In this document: positions 10,369 to 25,072 of the stretch, in pieces
How the letters are laid out: every line of letters begins with the position of its first letter
Numbering within the stretch: position 1 is the first letter of the stretch
Assembly: GCF_000525795.1 (NCBI RefSeq)
Contig: NZ_AOCG01000009.1
Location: 1-64,000, forward strand
DNA from: Listeria aquatica FSL S10-1188
Lineage (GTDB): Bacteria; Bacillota; Bacilli; Lactobacillales; Listeriaceae
DNA length: 64,000 bases
Direction: 5' to 3'
Position numbers and translations under genes: made by a program
Notes under the pieces: generated by a model
The model's database searches: none
The model's input: only the letters and a program-made list of their open reading frames with translations
What the model was told of the DNA's origin: nothing

Positions 10369-13300
10369 TTAAAAAAGCGACAATTGATTTTGATCAGGAA
10401 GACCTTCTAAACAACCTTGTTCATCCATATACTGAATAATCGTCTTTGAAACCTTCCCGCGTTGTTGGAGATCTTCTTTCGACAAAAACTCACCATCTTC
10501 ACGAGCAGCTACAATCTGTTTGGCGACGTTCGTCCCAAGACTTGGAATCGCATTGAACGGTGGAATAAGTGTGTCACCTTCAATAACAAATTCATCGGCT
10601 TTAGATTTATATAGATCCACTTTTTGGAACTTATAGCCTCTTGCAAGCATTTCATTGGCAATTTCAAGCACCGTTAATAAGTTTTTTTTCTTTCGTCGAA
10701 GCTTCAAGCCCTTTATCATTGATTTCCTTCATAACCGCTTTAACCGCTTCACGACCATTTACCATTGCCGTCAAATCAAAGTCATCCGCACGAACGGAGA
10801 AATAAGTCGCATAGAAATAAAGAGGATGATGGACTTTAAAATAAGCAATTCGGACAGCCATGAGCACATAGGCCGCTGCATGGGCTTTCGGGAACATATA
10901 CTTAATTTTTTTACAAGAATCAATATACCAGCTAGGTACATTGTTTTCGATCATCGCTTCTTCCATTTCCTCCGTCAAGCCTTTCCCTTTCCGCACTGAT
11001 TCCATAATTCGGAAAGCAAGAGAACTTTCAAGTCCTTGGTAAATCAAGAAAACCATGATATCATCCCGACAACCGATCACATCAGGAAGCTCACAAATTT
11101 TATTTTTAATCAGTTCCTCCGCATTCCCAAGCCAAACATCCGTCCCGTGGGAAAGTCCAGAAATCTGAACGAGTTCAGAAAACGTAGTTGGTTTCGTTTG
11201 CTCAAGCATCTGACGAACAAAACGAGTCCCAAACTCTGGAATCCCAAGTGTCCCCGTCTTCGAATCAATGTCCTCTGGCGTAACACCTAAAGATTCCGTT
11301 GAACCAAATAGTTTCATCACTTCTGGATCATCTGTTGGGATCGTTTTCGGGTCGATTCCACTTAAATCTTGCAGCATCCGGATCGCAGTCGGATCATCGT
11401 GTCCGAGAATATCCAGTTTCAAAACATTATCATGAATTGAGTGGAAATCAAAGTGCGTGGTTTTCCATTCCGAGTCTGTCGCATCGGCCGGATATTGCAC
11501 AGGCGTAAAATCATACACATCCATATAATCAGGAATAACGATAATCCCACCTGGATGTTGTCCTGTTGTTCGTTTCACACCCGTACAACCAGCAACAAGC
11601 CGGTCTACTTCAGCGCCGCGAATATTCATATTCATATCCCGTTCATAGCCTCGTACAAATCCGAAAGCCGTTTTTTCGGCAACCGTACCGATAGTTCCCG
11701 CACGATATACATAGTCTTCCCCGAAAATTTCTTTCGTATAGGCATGGGCAACGGTTGATAGTCTCCCGAGAAGTTTAAATCGATATCGGGAACTTTATCC
11801 CCTTTGAAACCTAGGAAAGTTTCAAACGGAATATCTTGTCCTTCTTTACGATAAGCTGTCCCGCATTCAGGACATGTTTTATCTGGAAGGTCGAACCCAG
11901 AACCAACTGAACCATCATGAAAGAACTCTGAGTGTTTACAATTAGGGCACAAATAGTGCGGTGGAAGTGGATTTACCTCAGTAATTTCCGTCATCGTTGC
12001 TACAAATGACGAACCAACTGACCCCCTAGAACCAACTAAATAACCATCGTTTAGCGATTTTTTAACCAGTTTATGCGAAATCAAGTAAATAACGGCAAAT
12101 CCATGACCGATAATACTTTTAAGTTCTTTTTCAAGCCGTGCCTCAACGATTTCCGGAAGCGTTTCACCATATAAATCGTGTGCCATCTTATAACTCATAT
12201 TGCGAATCTCATCTTCGGCCCCTTCAATTTTCGGTGTATAAAGTTCATCTTTGATAGGTTTCAGTTCATCCATCCAATCAGCTACTAAATTGGAATTTGT
12301 CACTACAATTTCGTGTGCTTTTTCCGCGCCAAGAAAACTAAATTCCTTAAGCATTTCTTCTGTAGAACGGAAATGGACATCCGGAAGTTCTTGACGATTT
12401 AGCGGATTCGCGCCTCCCATGGAATGAATCAAGATCTTTCGATAGATTTTATCTTGGGGATCCTTATAATGAACATTTCCTGTTGCCACAACTGGTTTTC
12501 CAGTTTTTTCTCCCACTTTTACAATGTTTTTCAAAATTTCTTCCAAAGCTTTTTCATCGCGGATCATTTCGCGTTCAATCAGCGGAGCATACACCGGTTT
12601 AGGTTGTATTTCAATAAAATCATAAAAACCCGCTACTTTTTCCGCTTCAGCCATTCCTTTTTGCATCATCGCTTCAAAAAGTTCGCCTTGACTACAAGCC
12701 GTTCCAACAATAAGTCCCTCACGCAGTTTCTTGAGCTTCGAGCGTGGAATTCTTGGCACACGATAGAAATAATCAATATTTGACATTGAAACCAGTTTAA
12801 ACAAGTTTTTCAGGCCTTCTGCCGTTTGCGCATAAATCGTGGCATGGAAAGGGCGTGCTCGTTTATAAGCATCCCCTTCTCCCATAAACTGATTAAACTC
12901 ATCGTGATTAGTGATTTCGTGCATTTCCTTCGCATCTTTAATCAATTTCCACGCTAAATAAGCGGTTGCTTCTGCATCAAAAATCGCCCGGTGATGCTGT
13001 TCTAAGATGATATTGAATTTCTTCGTCAATGTATTCAAACGATGGTTTTTAAAATGCGGATAGAGAAAACGTGCTAATTCTAACGTATCAATAACCGCAT
13101 TCGGCGCATCTTGTAACCCGATTTTACGATAAGCTGTGTTGATAAAGCCCATATCAAAAGAAGCGTTATGGGCAACAAGGATCGCGTCCCCGCACCACTC
13201 ACGGAAATTCTTCAAGACGACATCAATGGGGTCAGAACCTTTCACCATGTCATCCGTGATTCCTGTCAAGTTGATGGTCGTAGCTGAAAGTGGATGTCCA

Positions 13301-14706
13301 GGATCAATAAAAGCTTCAAATTTATCGACAATCTCGCCATCTTTCATTTTAATCCCTGCAAGTTCAATAATCGTGTCATAAACCGCAGAAAGTCCTGTTG
13401 TTTCTACGTCAAAAACAACATAAGTCGCATCTTTCAATTCAATGTGCTTGTCATTATAAGCAATCGGAACCCCATCATCAATCAAGTTTGCTTCTACCCC
13501 GTAAAGAATCTTAAGTCCAAATTTTTGCCCCGCTGCATACGCTTCAGGGAACGACTGAACCACCGAATGATCCGTAAGTGCAATCGCTTTGTGTCCCCAG
13601 TCCGCTGCTTGCTTAGCAAGATCCGTAATCGAGTTTGTCGCATCCATCTGACTCATATTCGAATGAAGGTGAAGTTCAACACGTTTTTCTTCCGCTCCGT
13701 CAACTCGTTTTCTCGGCGCAATCTCATTGACATCTTGTGCCATCATGATTAAGTCACGGACAAAGGTATCATTTTGAACGCTTCCACGTACTTTCACCCA
13801 CATGCCTTTTTTCAGGTTCTGGAACATAGCTGCATCCTCTTTATCGCGAGAAAACATCTTAATGATCATAGAGCTCGTATAATCAGTGATTTTAAATTGC
13901 AGTAAACTCCGCCCACTTCTAAGCTCACGAATTTCAGTCGCAAACACGTATCCTTGGACAGTAATCCGGCGTTCCTCATCATAAATATCGCCAAGACGTT
14001 TTACTTCATCGCCCTCTTTGATTTTATAGCCAAGCTGGAACGGTCCTGTAAGTTCAGCTGGCGCTTGCTGAGCACCACTCTCCGCTTCTCGTTGACGTTT
14101 TTGCATGACTTCAACCGCTGCTTTCGCCTTCTCGGCATCTTCCTCTTCCTTCGCCTTCTTAAAAGCCTCATAAGTTTCCGAGTTTTCTTGCGTTAAGACA
14201 GTTGTTCGAAAAGCTAGGCGCGGGAACCCGCAGTTAGCATAGTTCTCAAGAATTTCTGCAGCAAAACTTTGCTCAAATTTGGTCTTTTCCATTTCGTTAT
14301 GCAAATTGAGCTCTAAAAAATGAGGTTCTTTAAACGTGGGCTTTTGTTCCATTAAAACTTGTCCGATCAGCGGAGAAGTTGCCAAAATAGGCGAAACAAT
14401 CAAATTCCAATAATCTTGGATAAGCCCTTCATCGAGCCTTGTTTCTTTGGCATGAATCACAAGCTCTGTATTAGCAATCTCGCTAAATGCGCGTTTCATA
14501 CCTGTATCGAGTAATGTATAAAAATCTGCGGGGAAAATCTGCGGCGCTTCCAAATGAAACTGCCACGTTTTATTTCTTTTATCCGCAATCAACTTTTCAA
14601 TTTTGGTATCCTTCGTAAAATCCTCAAACGTCTTGTCTTCTTTTAATCCGATTTGTTCTAAAAGAAGTTGGAATCGCTCCTTTTTTTCTTCTTCTGAAGC
14701 ACTCAA
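10369..14706 (-). CDS. polC: DNA polymerase III alpha subunit, PolC type (two frame breaks)
   Basis: PolC is the main replicative polymerase of low-G+C Gram-positives. Joined, 1445 residues: an N-terminal domain, an OB fold, a PHP domain ([16 protein letters not shown]), a DEDDh proofreading exonuclease ([16 protein letters not shown]), then the polymerase palm and fingers ([26 protein letters not shown]). One extra base is in the T run 10682-10689. Near 11752-11755 one base is missing after GDYQP, not in a homopolymer. The start is taken as TTG 14706 ([12 protein letters not shown]) after AAAGGAG. Both breaks in an essential gene point to sequencing error. Confidence 0.94.
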
Positions 14707-14738
14707 TGGGGTGTCACTCCTTTCAGCTAAAAAGCTGT

Positions 14739-14775
14739 AAAAAGTACCTTCCACAAAATGCAAAGGTACTTTTTA
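14739..14775 (-). terminator. proS terminator
   Basis: The stem AAAAGTACCTT with AAGGTACTTTT encloses a 12-base loop just past the proS stop, with T residues on the minus strand. Confidence 0.8.
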
Positions 14776-14800
14776 ATCTATCTCTATTGTACATGAAAAA

Positions 14801-16543
<1,743 letters not shown>

Positions 16544-16549
16544 TCAGGT

Positions 16550-17815
16550 TTAGAAAAATGCCCGCTGAATATCGTTCCATGTTACAAGAATCATTAGTAT
16601 CATTAACAAAGCAAAGCCAACAAAATGAATAATCCCTTCTTTTTTCGGATCTACTGGCTTCCTGCGAATTAATTCATATAGGAAGAACAGTAAACGTCCC
16701 CCGTCTAGTGCAGGAAGTGGTAGCAAGTTTACAATCCCAAGATTGATACTTAAAACAGCCGTCCAGTTTAATAACGTTAAGAATCCATAACTAACAACTT
16801 GTTCTGTACTCGTGTAAATGCCAACAGGACCGTTAAGCATATCGAGCGAAAAGCCACCTGTAATCATTTTTCCAAGAACATCAAAAATTTGATGAATCCA
16901 GTTCCAAGTGTTTGTAAAGCCGTAGCTAATTTTGGCACCAAATGAATCTTTGATTGGGTTTTCTACACCAATTTTCCCAACGGCTTCTCCCTGAACTTTT
17001 TTGTTTTTCAGGCGTCACTTTAACATCTTGTTTTTTTCCATCCCGTTCAATTTTAAACGTTAAGTTTTTATCTGGATTTTCCGAGACTTTACCAACAATT
17101 TCTGCCCAAGAATCCGTTTTGGTTCCAGAAATGGAGAGAACTTTGTCCCCTTCTTTAAGTCCCGCCTCAGCAGCCGGACTGTCTTTCACAACATTTCCAA
17201 GTGTGTTTTCTGTTGAAGCTACACCTCCTTGGATAAAAGCAAGTGCTGTGAAAATCAAAATCGCTAAAATAAAATTAAAAAGCGGTCCAGCAAAAATAGT
17301 TGCCGCTCGTTTTCCAAGCGACTTAGCGCCAAAAGTGCGATCATATGGAACGACTTGCGTCTCGATTTTTCCGTCCACAACAACTGCATCACGCGCAACC
17401 TGATAGCGAACCTTTTTCGATTCATCGTAGTCTTCAAAGCCTTCAATGAACAACTCTTTTTCAAGATCTGCTTTTGAAACTTCAAATGGTTGAGCATTCA
17501 CATATTGGTCTTTACCGTTTACAATAATTTTTGTTACCGTTTCATCTTTTGATAATTCAAGACCTACACGGTAACCTGGTTTTAATTCTAATTCTTCACC
17601 GTCTTCGCCAGCCATTCGTACGTAACCACCAATGGGTAGCAAACGAATTGTATATTGTGTTTCTTTCTTTTTGTAAGCAAAAATTTTCGGTCCAAAAACC
17701 GATCGAAAAATCACGCACCAAAATACCAGAACGTTTTGCAAGCAAAAAAATGCCCTAATTCGTGAAAGAAAACGATGAGTCCGAAGACGAAAATAAATGC
17801 AATAATCGTTGTCAA
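16550..17815 (-). CDS. rseP: RseP/RasP site-2 zinc protease (three frame breaks)
   Basis: A membrane-embedded metalloprotease that clips anti-sigma factors and signal peptide remnants. Corrected, it has 420 residues: the zinc site HELGH in the first transmembrane segment ([15 protein letters not shown]), a PDZ domain around residues 185-260, and the third-ligand motif [15 protein letters not shown] in a late membrane segment. The start is TTG 17815 after AGAGGTGA. Extra bases lie near 17736-17748, in 17694-17698 and in 16997-17002. Three breaks in one gene still give exactly the family length. Confidence 0.92.
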
Positions 17816-17828
17816 ATTAATTTCACCT

Positions 17829-18979
17829 CTATAAAAGTGTTTTTACGTATGCCCTTGTTTCTTGATCGACCTGCAAAATCGTATCCAGTGACGGCGCTTG
17901 AATCACATTCTGCATATGATGATTCATGGCATTCTCTACCACTGCCTCAATATTGTTAAAATCAACCTGCCCATTTAAAAAACCGGCAACAGCAATTTCA
18001 TTCGCCGCATTTAAAAACGGTCGGCATCGTTCCACCTATTTTACCAGCGTTGTATGCTAATTTCAATGCCCTAAATCGATCGTAGTCCACTTCTTCAAAA
18101 TGAAGTGTGCCAATTTTAGCCAAACTGAATGGTTCACTAAATGTAATGTTGGACCGGTCCGGATAAGTGAGCGCATATTGGATCGGAATGCGCATATCTG
18201 GCGCTCCAAGTTGTGCGATCATACTTCCGTCAATATATTCAACAAGCGAGTGCACAATGCTTTCCCGGTGGATCACAACATCAATGTCTTCATAATCCAT
18301 ATCATAAAGCCAGTGTGCCTCAATTACTTCAAGGCCTTTATTGAACATCGTAGCCGAATCGATTGTTAACTTATTTCCCATGTTCCAGTTCGGGTGGTTT
18401 AACGCTTCTTTCACTGTAACGTGTTTAAGCTCTTGACGTGTCTTGTCCCGGAAACTTCCGCCACTAGCCGTAATGATCAATTTGGAGACATTTTCGCGTT
18501 TTTCACCGTTTAACGCTTGGAAAACAGCAGAATGTTCACTGTCAACAGGGAGAATATCCACCCCTTTTTTTTCGCGCGGCTGCCATGACTAGGTGTCCGG
18601 CCGTAACAAGTGTTTCTTTATTTGCAATCGCGATTTGTTTTCCGGCTTCAATCGCGTCAAGCGTCGGCAAAAGTCCAACACTTCCAATCACAGCACTCAG
18701 CAAAACATCGCCCTCCGGAAAAGCAGCAATGGCACGGAGACCTTCCATTCCTGAATAAAAACGAACGTCAGGAAACTCGGGTTTTAGCTTCTCTACATCT
18801 CGTTTGTTTTGAACGGATACAGCTTTTGGCTTGAACTCTTGAATAATTTTACGTCCCAGTGTAACATTCCGGCCAAAAGATAGCGCAGTAATTTCAAAAA
18901 GTTCTGGATGTTCCCTTACAATTTCCAGTGTCTGCGTTCCGATCGACCCGGTTGCACCTAATAAATTAATTTTCTTCAT
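17829..18979 (-). CDS. dxr: 1-deoxy-D-xylulose 5-phosphate reductoisomerase (two frame breaks)
   Basis: The committed step of the MEP isoprenoid pathway, using NADPH. Corrected, about 382 residues: the nucleotide site [17 protein letters not shown] at the N-terminus, [13 protein letters not shown], the substrate-metal site [12 protein letters not shown] with SGGSFRD, and [16 protein letters not shown] near the C-terminus. Extra bases are in the T run 18565-18572 and the A run 18013-18017. The start is MKKINLLG, with GGAGATGAAGCC upstream. Neighbours cdsA and rseP match the conserved cluster. Confidence 0.93.
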
Positions 18980-18992
18980 GGCTTCATCTCCA

Positions 18993-19782
18993 TTAAATGA
19001 TTTGCAGTATATGTAATAGCGGTAAGACAAATAATAAACTGTCAAAACGGTCTAAGATCCCACCGTGTCCTGGTAAAATCTTTCCAGAATCTTTCACACC
19101 ATAAAAACGCTTGAGTGCAGACTCAACAAGATCGCCAAGTTGCCCGAAGATAGAAAGCACAATTAAAGCGAGTATGACTAAACCGATGTTCCCGCTCAAA
19201 TTCATCAAGTAGAAAAAGCCTCCAGCGATAATAATAGCCGAAACGATTCCACCTATAAAGCCTTCTACCGTCTTATTGGGACTCACGTGTGGTGCAAGTT
19301 TATGCTTCCCAAACTGACGTCCGATAAAATAAGCACCTGTGTCAGTTGACCAAACGATGAGAAGTGCAAATAAAACGTAGTACAGCCCCGCATCACGGGT
19401 TAAAGCCAAATAATGAAAACCTATTCCTACATAGAAAGAAGCAAGAACGGCAATCCCCGCTTGGTCAAAATGAAACTTGTTTTTTGAAAAAAACGGTATA
19501 AGAAAGCAAAATCGCAATCCCAATAAAGATTAGTTCAATTACAGAAAGCCCGATTTTATCAAGCCAAGTTAAATAGTTCTCAGGAACAACAACGAGCCAA
19601 GTTAAAAGCATGGTGACAATGCCATTCACTGAAAAAAGCGATTGCTTCGTCATTACGAGAATTTCGTACACGGCAATGGATGCGAGTAAAATACTAATCA
19701 GTTCAAATGGTACCCCGCCAATAACAACGAAGGGGATAAAAATAATAAGCGCCACAATGGCTGTAATAATTCTTGTTTTCAC
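18993..19782 (-). CDS. cdsA: Phosphatidate cytidylyltransferase (frame break)
   Basis: CdsA makes CDP-diacylglycerol for phospholipid synthesis. Corrected, it has 262 residues with about eight membrane segments and the family signature [17 protein letters not shown], plus the C-terminal [19 protein letters not shown]. The start is GTG 19782 ([12 protein letters not shown]) behind GGGAGGAAAAAAG. One extra base lies in the T run 19480-19485. It sits between uppS and dxr. Confidence 0.93.
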
Positions 19783-19794
19783 CTTTTTTCCTCC

Positions 19795-20553
19795 CTAAAG
19801 CCCACCAAATCTGCGTGACCGATTTTGATAGTCAATCATCGCCTCTAAAAAGTCTTCTTCTGTAAAGTCTGGCCAGTGAACATCTGTAAAGTAAAACTCA
19901 CTGTAAGCCAATTGCCAAAGCATAAAATTGCTAAGCCGAAGCTCACCACTCGTTCGAATCAACAAATCTGGATCTCCAAGACCATTTGTCATTAAATGCT
20001 TTTCGATATCCGTTTCTGTGATTTCATCCGCTTTTTTTCCAGCATTTTCAAGCTCACAAATCGCTTCTTTCATCGCCGTCACAATTTCTGCTCGCGACCC
20101 GTAATTCAAGGCAAAATTAAGCACAAGACCCGTACAATGCTTGGTATCTTCAATCGCCTTTTCTACAGCACGAAGTGTGTGTAGCGGTAAATTATCTCGA
20201 TATCCCATGACATTGACCTTGACATTTTCCTGAATGAGTTCTGGAACAAAAGTATCGAAAAACTCAACAGGTAATTTCATCAAGAAGTCTACTTCATCTG
20301 TCGGACGCTTCCAGTTCTCAGTTGAAAAAGCATAAAGCGTTAGAACTTCAATGCCCATTTCATTTGCATAGCGCGTGATTTTCTTAACCACATTCATGCC
20401 TTCCTTATGACCCGCAATACGCGGCAAAAACCGCTTTTTGGCCCATCTCCCATTACCATCCATGATAATCGCAACATGTTTTGGAAGTGGAAGTTCGGGT
20501 GATAATTCACCATCTATAAAATTTTCATTTTGTCGAAAGAGCTTCTTAAACAT
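19795..20553 (-). CDS. uppS: Undecaprenyl pyrophosphate synthase
   Basis: A cis-prenyltransferase that makes the C55 carrier for wall polymer synthesis. The intact 252-residue frame has the conserved [14 protein letters not shown] with its catalytic aspartate, [26 protein letters not shown], and the C-terminal [19 protein letters not shown]. It precedes cdsA by about 12 bases in the conserved frr-uppS-cdsA-dxr block. Confidence 0.96.
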   Translation of the reverse strand: MFKKLFRQNENFIDGELSPELPLPKHVAIIMDGNGRWAKKRFLPRIAGHKEGMNVVKKITRYANEMGIEVLTLYAFSTENWKRPTDEVDFLMKLPVEFFDTFVPELIQENVKVNVMGYRDNLPLHTLRAVEKAIEDTKHCTGLVLNFALNYGSRAEIVTAMKEAICELENAGKKADEITETDIEKHLMTNGLGDPDLLIRTSGELRLSNFMLWQLAYSEFYFTDVHWPDFTEEDFLEAMIDYQNRSRRFGGL

Positions 20554-20691
20554 TTTAAATCCTCCAATAGAAATGCCACTACTCTGCGCATGTCTATACC
20601 TATAATACCAAAAAACGCCCGATTAATGTACTAAAATTTACATGTGATTCATGAGATTTCCATGAGAAAATCGGTTTGGTTAGGATACAAA

Positions 20692-20742
20692 AGAAAAGCA
20701 CCCCTCCCCTTCCTAAAGTAGAAGAAAAGGAATGCTTTTTTG
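20692..20742 (-). terminator. frr terminator
   Basis: An imperfect inverted repeat with ends AAAAGCA and TGCTTTT lies just past the frr stop at 20751. Confidence 0.6.
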
Positions 20743-20750
20743 TCATTAAT

Positions 20751-22062
<1,312 letters not shown>

Positions 22063-22159
22063 CTAGTTCATGATAAAAGAGTTTTTTATCCACCAGTATT
22101 CATTTTACTAAAAAACCAGCAATTACAAAAGTATTTTCTATGAAAAAGCCAAAAAAGTT

Positions 22160-22592
22160 CTATTTCGTTAATTTCAAATGAAGAATTGGATAAGGTCTTC
22201 CTTGTCCATCTTTTTCACTTGTAGCATGAACTCTAAACCCATTTTTCTCATAGAATTTCCGTGCCGCTTCATTTTGCAGATTCACATCAACAAAAGAAAT
22301 TCCTTCTTTTTCAATTAATTCCTGTAAAATTGCCGTGCCATAACCTTTTCCTCTAAACCTTGGAGAAAGGAAGAACATTTCTAATCGTTTCACTGCATGT
22401 CCTGTAAATCCGATCATTTCTCCCTCTGCCTCCCAGAAGTAAATTTCTAAGCTAGGAAAAAAAAGAAGGTATCTCCTCTCGCAGTGCGTTAAAGTCATCG
22501 TTTTTCAAAAAGGCATGCGTTGCCTTTACAGACTCCTCCCAAATAGAAAGCAAAACGGGATAATCTGCTCCGGTAGCTCGTACTTTATTCAC
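22160..22592 (-). CDS. GNAT family N-acetyltransferase (frame break)
   Basis: An acetyl-CoA dependent acyltransferase of unknown substrate. Corrected, it has 143 residues from GTG 22592 (VNKVRATGADYPVLLSIWEE) to PYPILHLKLTK. The acetyl-CoA loop is RFRGKGYGTAILQELIEKEG, and NEAARKFYEKNGFRV is typical of the fold. The N-terminus resembles the PhnO/YjaB group. The extra base is in the A run 22458-22465. It sits alone at the junction between the core cluster and the type VII locus. Confidence 0.85.
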
Positions 22593-22701
22593 CCAATCAC
22601 CTCGAAATCATCCTTTTGTTTGCATTTAGCTTAACAGACTGAGTAAAAAGCGCAAGTATAAAAGTTAATTCCTTACTAAAAATCGGTACTTTTAAATGCA
22701 A

Positions 22702-22736
22702 CAAAAACCCATCATTCATCTGAACAATGGGTTTTT
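22702..22736 (-). terminator. Terminator of the type VII lipase operon
   Basis: Stem AAAAACCCA with TGGGTTTTT directly after the last small gene of the operon (stop 22748), with T residues on the minus strand. Confidence 0.85.
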
Positions 22737-22747
22737 ACAAACAAAAT

Positions 22748-23014
22748 TTATAAATCTCGCAAAACATTATTTGTATTTTTAAAAGTGCCATTAGCCGCTT
22801 TACTCCATTTCCCCTGCACGGAGCTTGAAAAAGAATCCAAATATTTTTCACTCGATGAATGAACTTTTTGAACCGCTTCTTTCTCCATTTCTTTTACTAC
22901 TTGTTTCTGCGTTTCAGAAGTCGCTTTACTGTGGGAAGCTGTAAAAAAGTGGATCAATGATTTTTCAGCTTTCTTTTTTACATCTTCTAACCCTTTCGTC
23001 ACAGTGTCAATCAT
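22748..23014 (-). CDS. Small helical protein, probable T7SS lipase partner (TlaA-like)
   Basis: An 88-residue, almost entirely helical and charged protein, with no signal peptide and no WXG. It begins MIDTVTKGLEDVKKKAEKSL. It overlaps the previous gene by 4 bases (ATGA), so the two are translated together. In S. aureus two small helical proteins, TlaA1 and TlaA2, pair with the C-terminal domain of the lipase TslA to form a type VII export signal; assigning this protein the same role rests on size, predicted helicity and position, not on recognised homology. Confidence 0.55.
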   Translation of the reverse strand: MIDTVTKGLEDVKKKAEKSLIHFFTASHSKATSETQKQVVKEMEKEAVQKVHSSSEKYLDSFSSSVQGKWSKAANGTFKNTNNVLRDL

Positions 23015-23373
23015 GAACGCTCTCCTTCCTTCTTAGCGCGGGAATATTCTTCCTCATAACGATTTTTTTCCATATTGTATTCTCGCGTAGTTTGTTCGAT
23101 TTCCTCTTCCAGTTCACGGGCTTGTTTTCTTACGAGACAACTGCCTTCTTCATGAGCTTTTGAAAGAATGGAGTAGCCCTGCCTCATGGGTGGTATTTGT
23201 TCGAAATCATAATGAGACGCGACATATCTAAACCGGTCTGCCAGATCATCTAAGCCCTTTTCAAATTCTCTGTTTTGAAAATGAATTTCCTCGAGGATTT
23301 CTTCTTGTTTTTTATGAGTGCTTATATATTCTTGTTCCATTTCTTCAAGACGTCTTTGAGAAGAAAAATTCAT
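23011..23373 (-). CDS. Small helical protein, probable T7SS lipase partner (TlaA-like)
   Basis: 120 residues from MNFSSQRRLEEMEQEYIST, rich in E, K, Q and R with heptad-like spacing, so a helical hairpin or coiled coil is likely. The region FEQIPPMRQGYSILSKAHEEG may form the turn. The start (23373) follows GGAAGTGCATAAG and lies against the end of the lipase gene, a sign of coupling. Proposed partner for the C-terminal targeting domain of the lipase, by analogy with TlaA1/TlaA2 (inference). Confidence 0.6.
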   Translation of the reverse strand: MNFSSQRRLEEMEQEYISTHKKQEEILEEIHFQNREFEKGLDDLADRFRYVASHYDFEQIPPMRQGYSILSKAHEEGSCLVRKQARELEEEIEQTTREYNMEKNRYEEEYSRAKKEGERS

Positions 23374-23374
23374 C

Positions 23375-24618
23375 TTATGCACTTCCAATCTGCTGAGCGA
23401 GCTCTTGATCGTTTTGTAACTGTTCAGCGATAGCGTGCTTAATATTGTTAATTAATTCATCATACTCTTTTTGAATGGCTGTTAACTTGGTTAATTTTTT
23501 CTGGTATTTCGCTTTGGGTTTCGTTCGAATACTCGCTTCTGTAGCTCCACCACTTGCCAGCGCATCCAATCTTTCGGATTCTGAAAGAGAGGTTCCAATC
23601 GTCCGAGCATCTTTTAAAGTATCCCGCCACAAATCATCGGCATTATCAATTGCTTTCTTATACGTCTTTTGAAGTTCATTCATATCATATTGAATGGTCA
23701 TCTTCATGCCTTGTGTTAAAGCCAAAGCTTCGGCGGCATCTAAAAAGATTTTTTCCGAGCCAGATAAGTTCCCACCACTTTTAGCAAATATTTTCTTCAA
23801 ATCTTCAAGACCATCGAGTTTTTTCTTTTTGTATTATTTTTGGCTAGTGCCGCATAACCTTTTGCATCGGTTAACACATTGCCTTCTTTATCATATTGAT
23901 AGCCGCCCCACATGTGTTGTTTGCCTATATCATTCATATCTTTAGAATCCACGGCAATTAATTGCCCGACATTTTCTTTATAAGCTCCATACCCTATCGT
24001 AACTGGGTCTTTAAAATCCACATAATTATAGATCTTTCCCCGTAACGCTTCAGCCATTTTCTTTTGTTCAGGTGTCAAAAGGGAATAGGCATTGGGACCC
24101 TCATATAGATAAGCTCCACCAATTCGCGAAGCATCTTTTTCATTAATATCAGAAAGCGCATATTGAGCCGTCATTGAGCCTAACGAATGGGCATAAACAT
24201 AATGTTTCGCATTGGGATACATATTTAGTGAATTTTTCAGTGTATTGGCAGCAGATTTTAATTGCGGTGTCACAACTCTTCCGCCTGTATGCGTCAAAAT
24301 TTGTGTAGCAGAAGGGATATCATTCTCTAACCAGTCTTTCCAAACGTCCAAAGGCTCTTTTTTCCATTGACCTAATTCAGTAGATCCTCTATATAAAATG
24401 GTAACTTCTGTAACCTTTTCTCTTTCGGCTAACGAAGCATTAGATGAAACAGATTTCTCTGTATTTGTGATAATGTAAGACTGCTCTCCAGTGGCTTTTT
24501 TATTTATGACTTGAGAAACTTTGCCTACCTCGCCCTTGCCTTTAATAGTTATAGGGTCTCCTTGTTCTAAGTTAGAATACTCCCAATTAGCATATTCAAC
24601 ACGCTGTTTATCATTCAT
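23375..24618 (-). CDS. TslA-like type VII secreted lipase with C-terminal targeting domain (frame break)
   Basis: The first frame (about 270 residues) is an alpha/beta hydrolase. The nucleophile elbow is HYVYAHSLGSMTAQYAL with Ser145; Asp204 in YVDFKDPVT and His235 in GKQHMWGGY are the likely triad partners. There is no signal peptide. The second frame adds about 140 helical residues (LDGLEDLKKIFAKSGG through LAQQIGSA). One missing base near 23819-23830 separates them; with it the product is 414 residues, and the second part has no ribosome site of its own. Toxin at the N-terminus and LXG-like helices at the C-terminus is the reverse arrangement described for S. aureus TslA, a phospholipase A reported to have relatives in Listeria. 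Homology is inferred from architecture. Confidence 0.75.
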
Positions 24619-24624
24619 TTATTT

Positions 24625-24997
24625 CTACTCCTTTTCTTCCAAGAATATACTTAGTTTCTTTTTAGGAGCTACATTTGTCGCCTCAACTTTAGAACCATTT
24701 TTTTTGTAATCCGGCATTGAAGGTTAGTTCCTTATCATTATTTACATACCCTTGAAACAAAATACCTCCTAACGGGCTTTTTTCAACGGTACCATAATCA
24801 AAAGAAACATTTTTAATTTTATTATGAGTGTCATACGTTTCTAATTCTTTTTCTATTAAGCTCTCGTTGCTTCTTACAACCTCTTTCATGTCTTCATCCA
24901 ACTTTTTATTATCCATGTACATCTTCCCTCCAACAATTGCTACAACTGCAATAACGATGACAACAATCGAAATAAAAATAATCCAGCCCTTTTTCAT
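24625..24997 (-). CDS. DUF1310-like membrane-anchored protein, candidate immunity protein (frame break)
   Basis: Corrected, 123 residues: one N-terminal membrane segment (IIFISIVVIVIAVVAIVGG) then an extracytoplasmic domain with VSFDYGTVEKSPLGGILFQG, resembling the DUF1310 family of Listeria and streptococci. There is no lipobox cysteine. The start (24997) follows GGAGGGATGAG. An extra base lies in the T run 24698-24705. It ends a few bases before the lipase start, so the two are co-expressed. By position it could protect the producer from the lipase, as the lipoprotein TilA does for TslA; this is inference. Confidence 0.7.
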
Positions 24998-25033
24998 CTC
25001 ATCCCTCCATTTAGTTTTTCTCTTTAACAAAAA

Positions 25034-25061
25034 TGCCTCTTAAAGTATACAATAAGAGGCA
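25034..25061 (-). terminator. Terminator after the WXG100 gene
   Basis: Stem TGCCTCTTA with TAAGAGGCA, 10-base loop, then TTTTT on the minus strand. It lies between the WXG100 gene and the DUF1310 gene, so the WXG100 protein may be made in excess over the rest of the locus. Confidence 0.8.
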
Positions 25062-25072
25062 CTTTTTTGAAA

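Noticed and set aside
13294..13752. A 152-codon plus-strand frame inside polC
   Set aside because: It is antisense to the PHP/exonuclease region, with basic low-quality composition and no start site.
23375..23800. The helical C-terminal part as a separate small gene after the lipase
   Set aside because: No ribosome site or good start codon precedes it, and one added base fuses it to the lipase in the order known from TslA.
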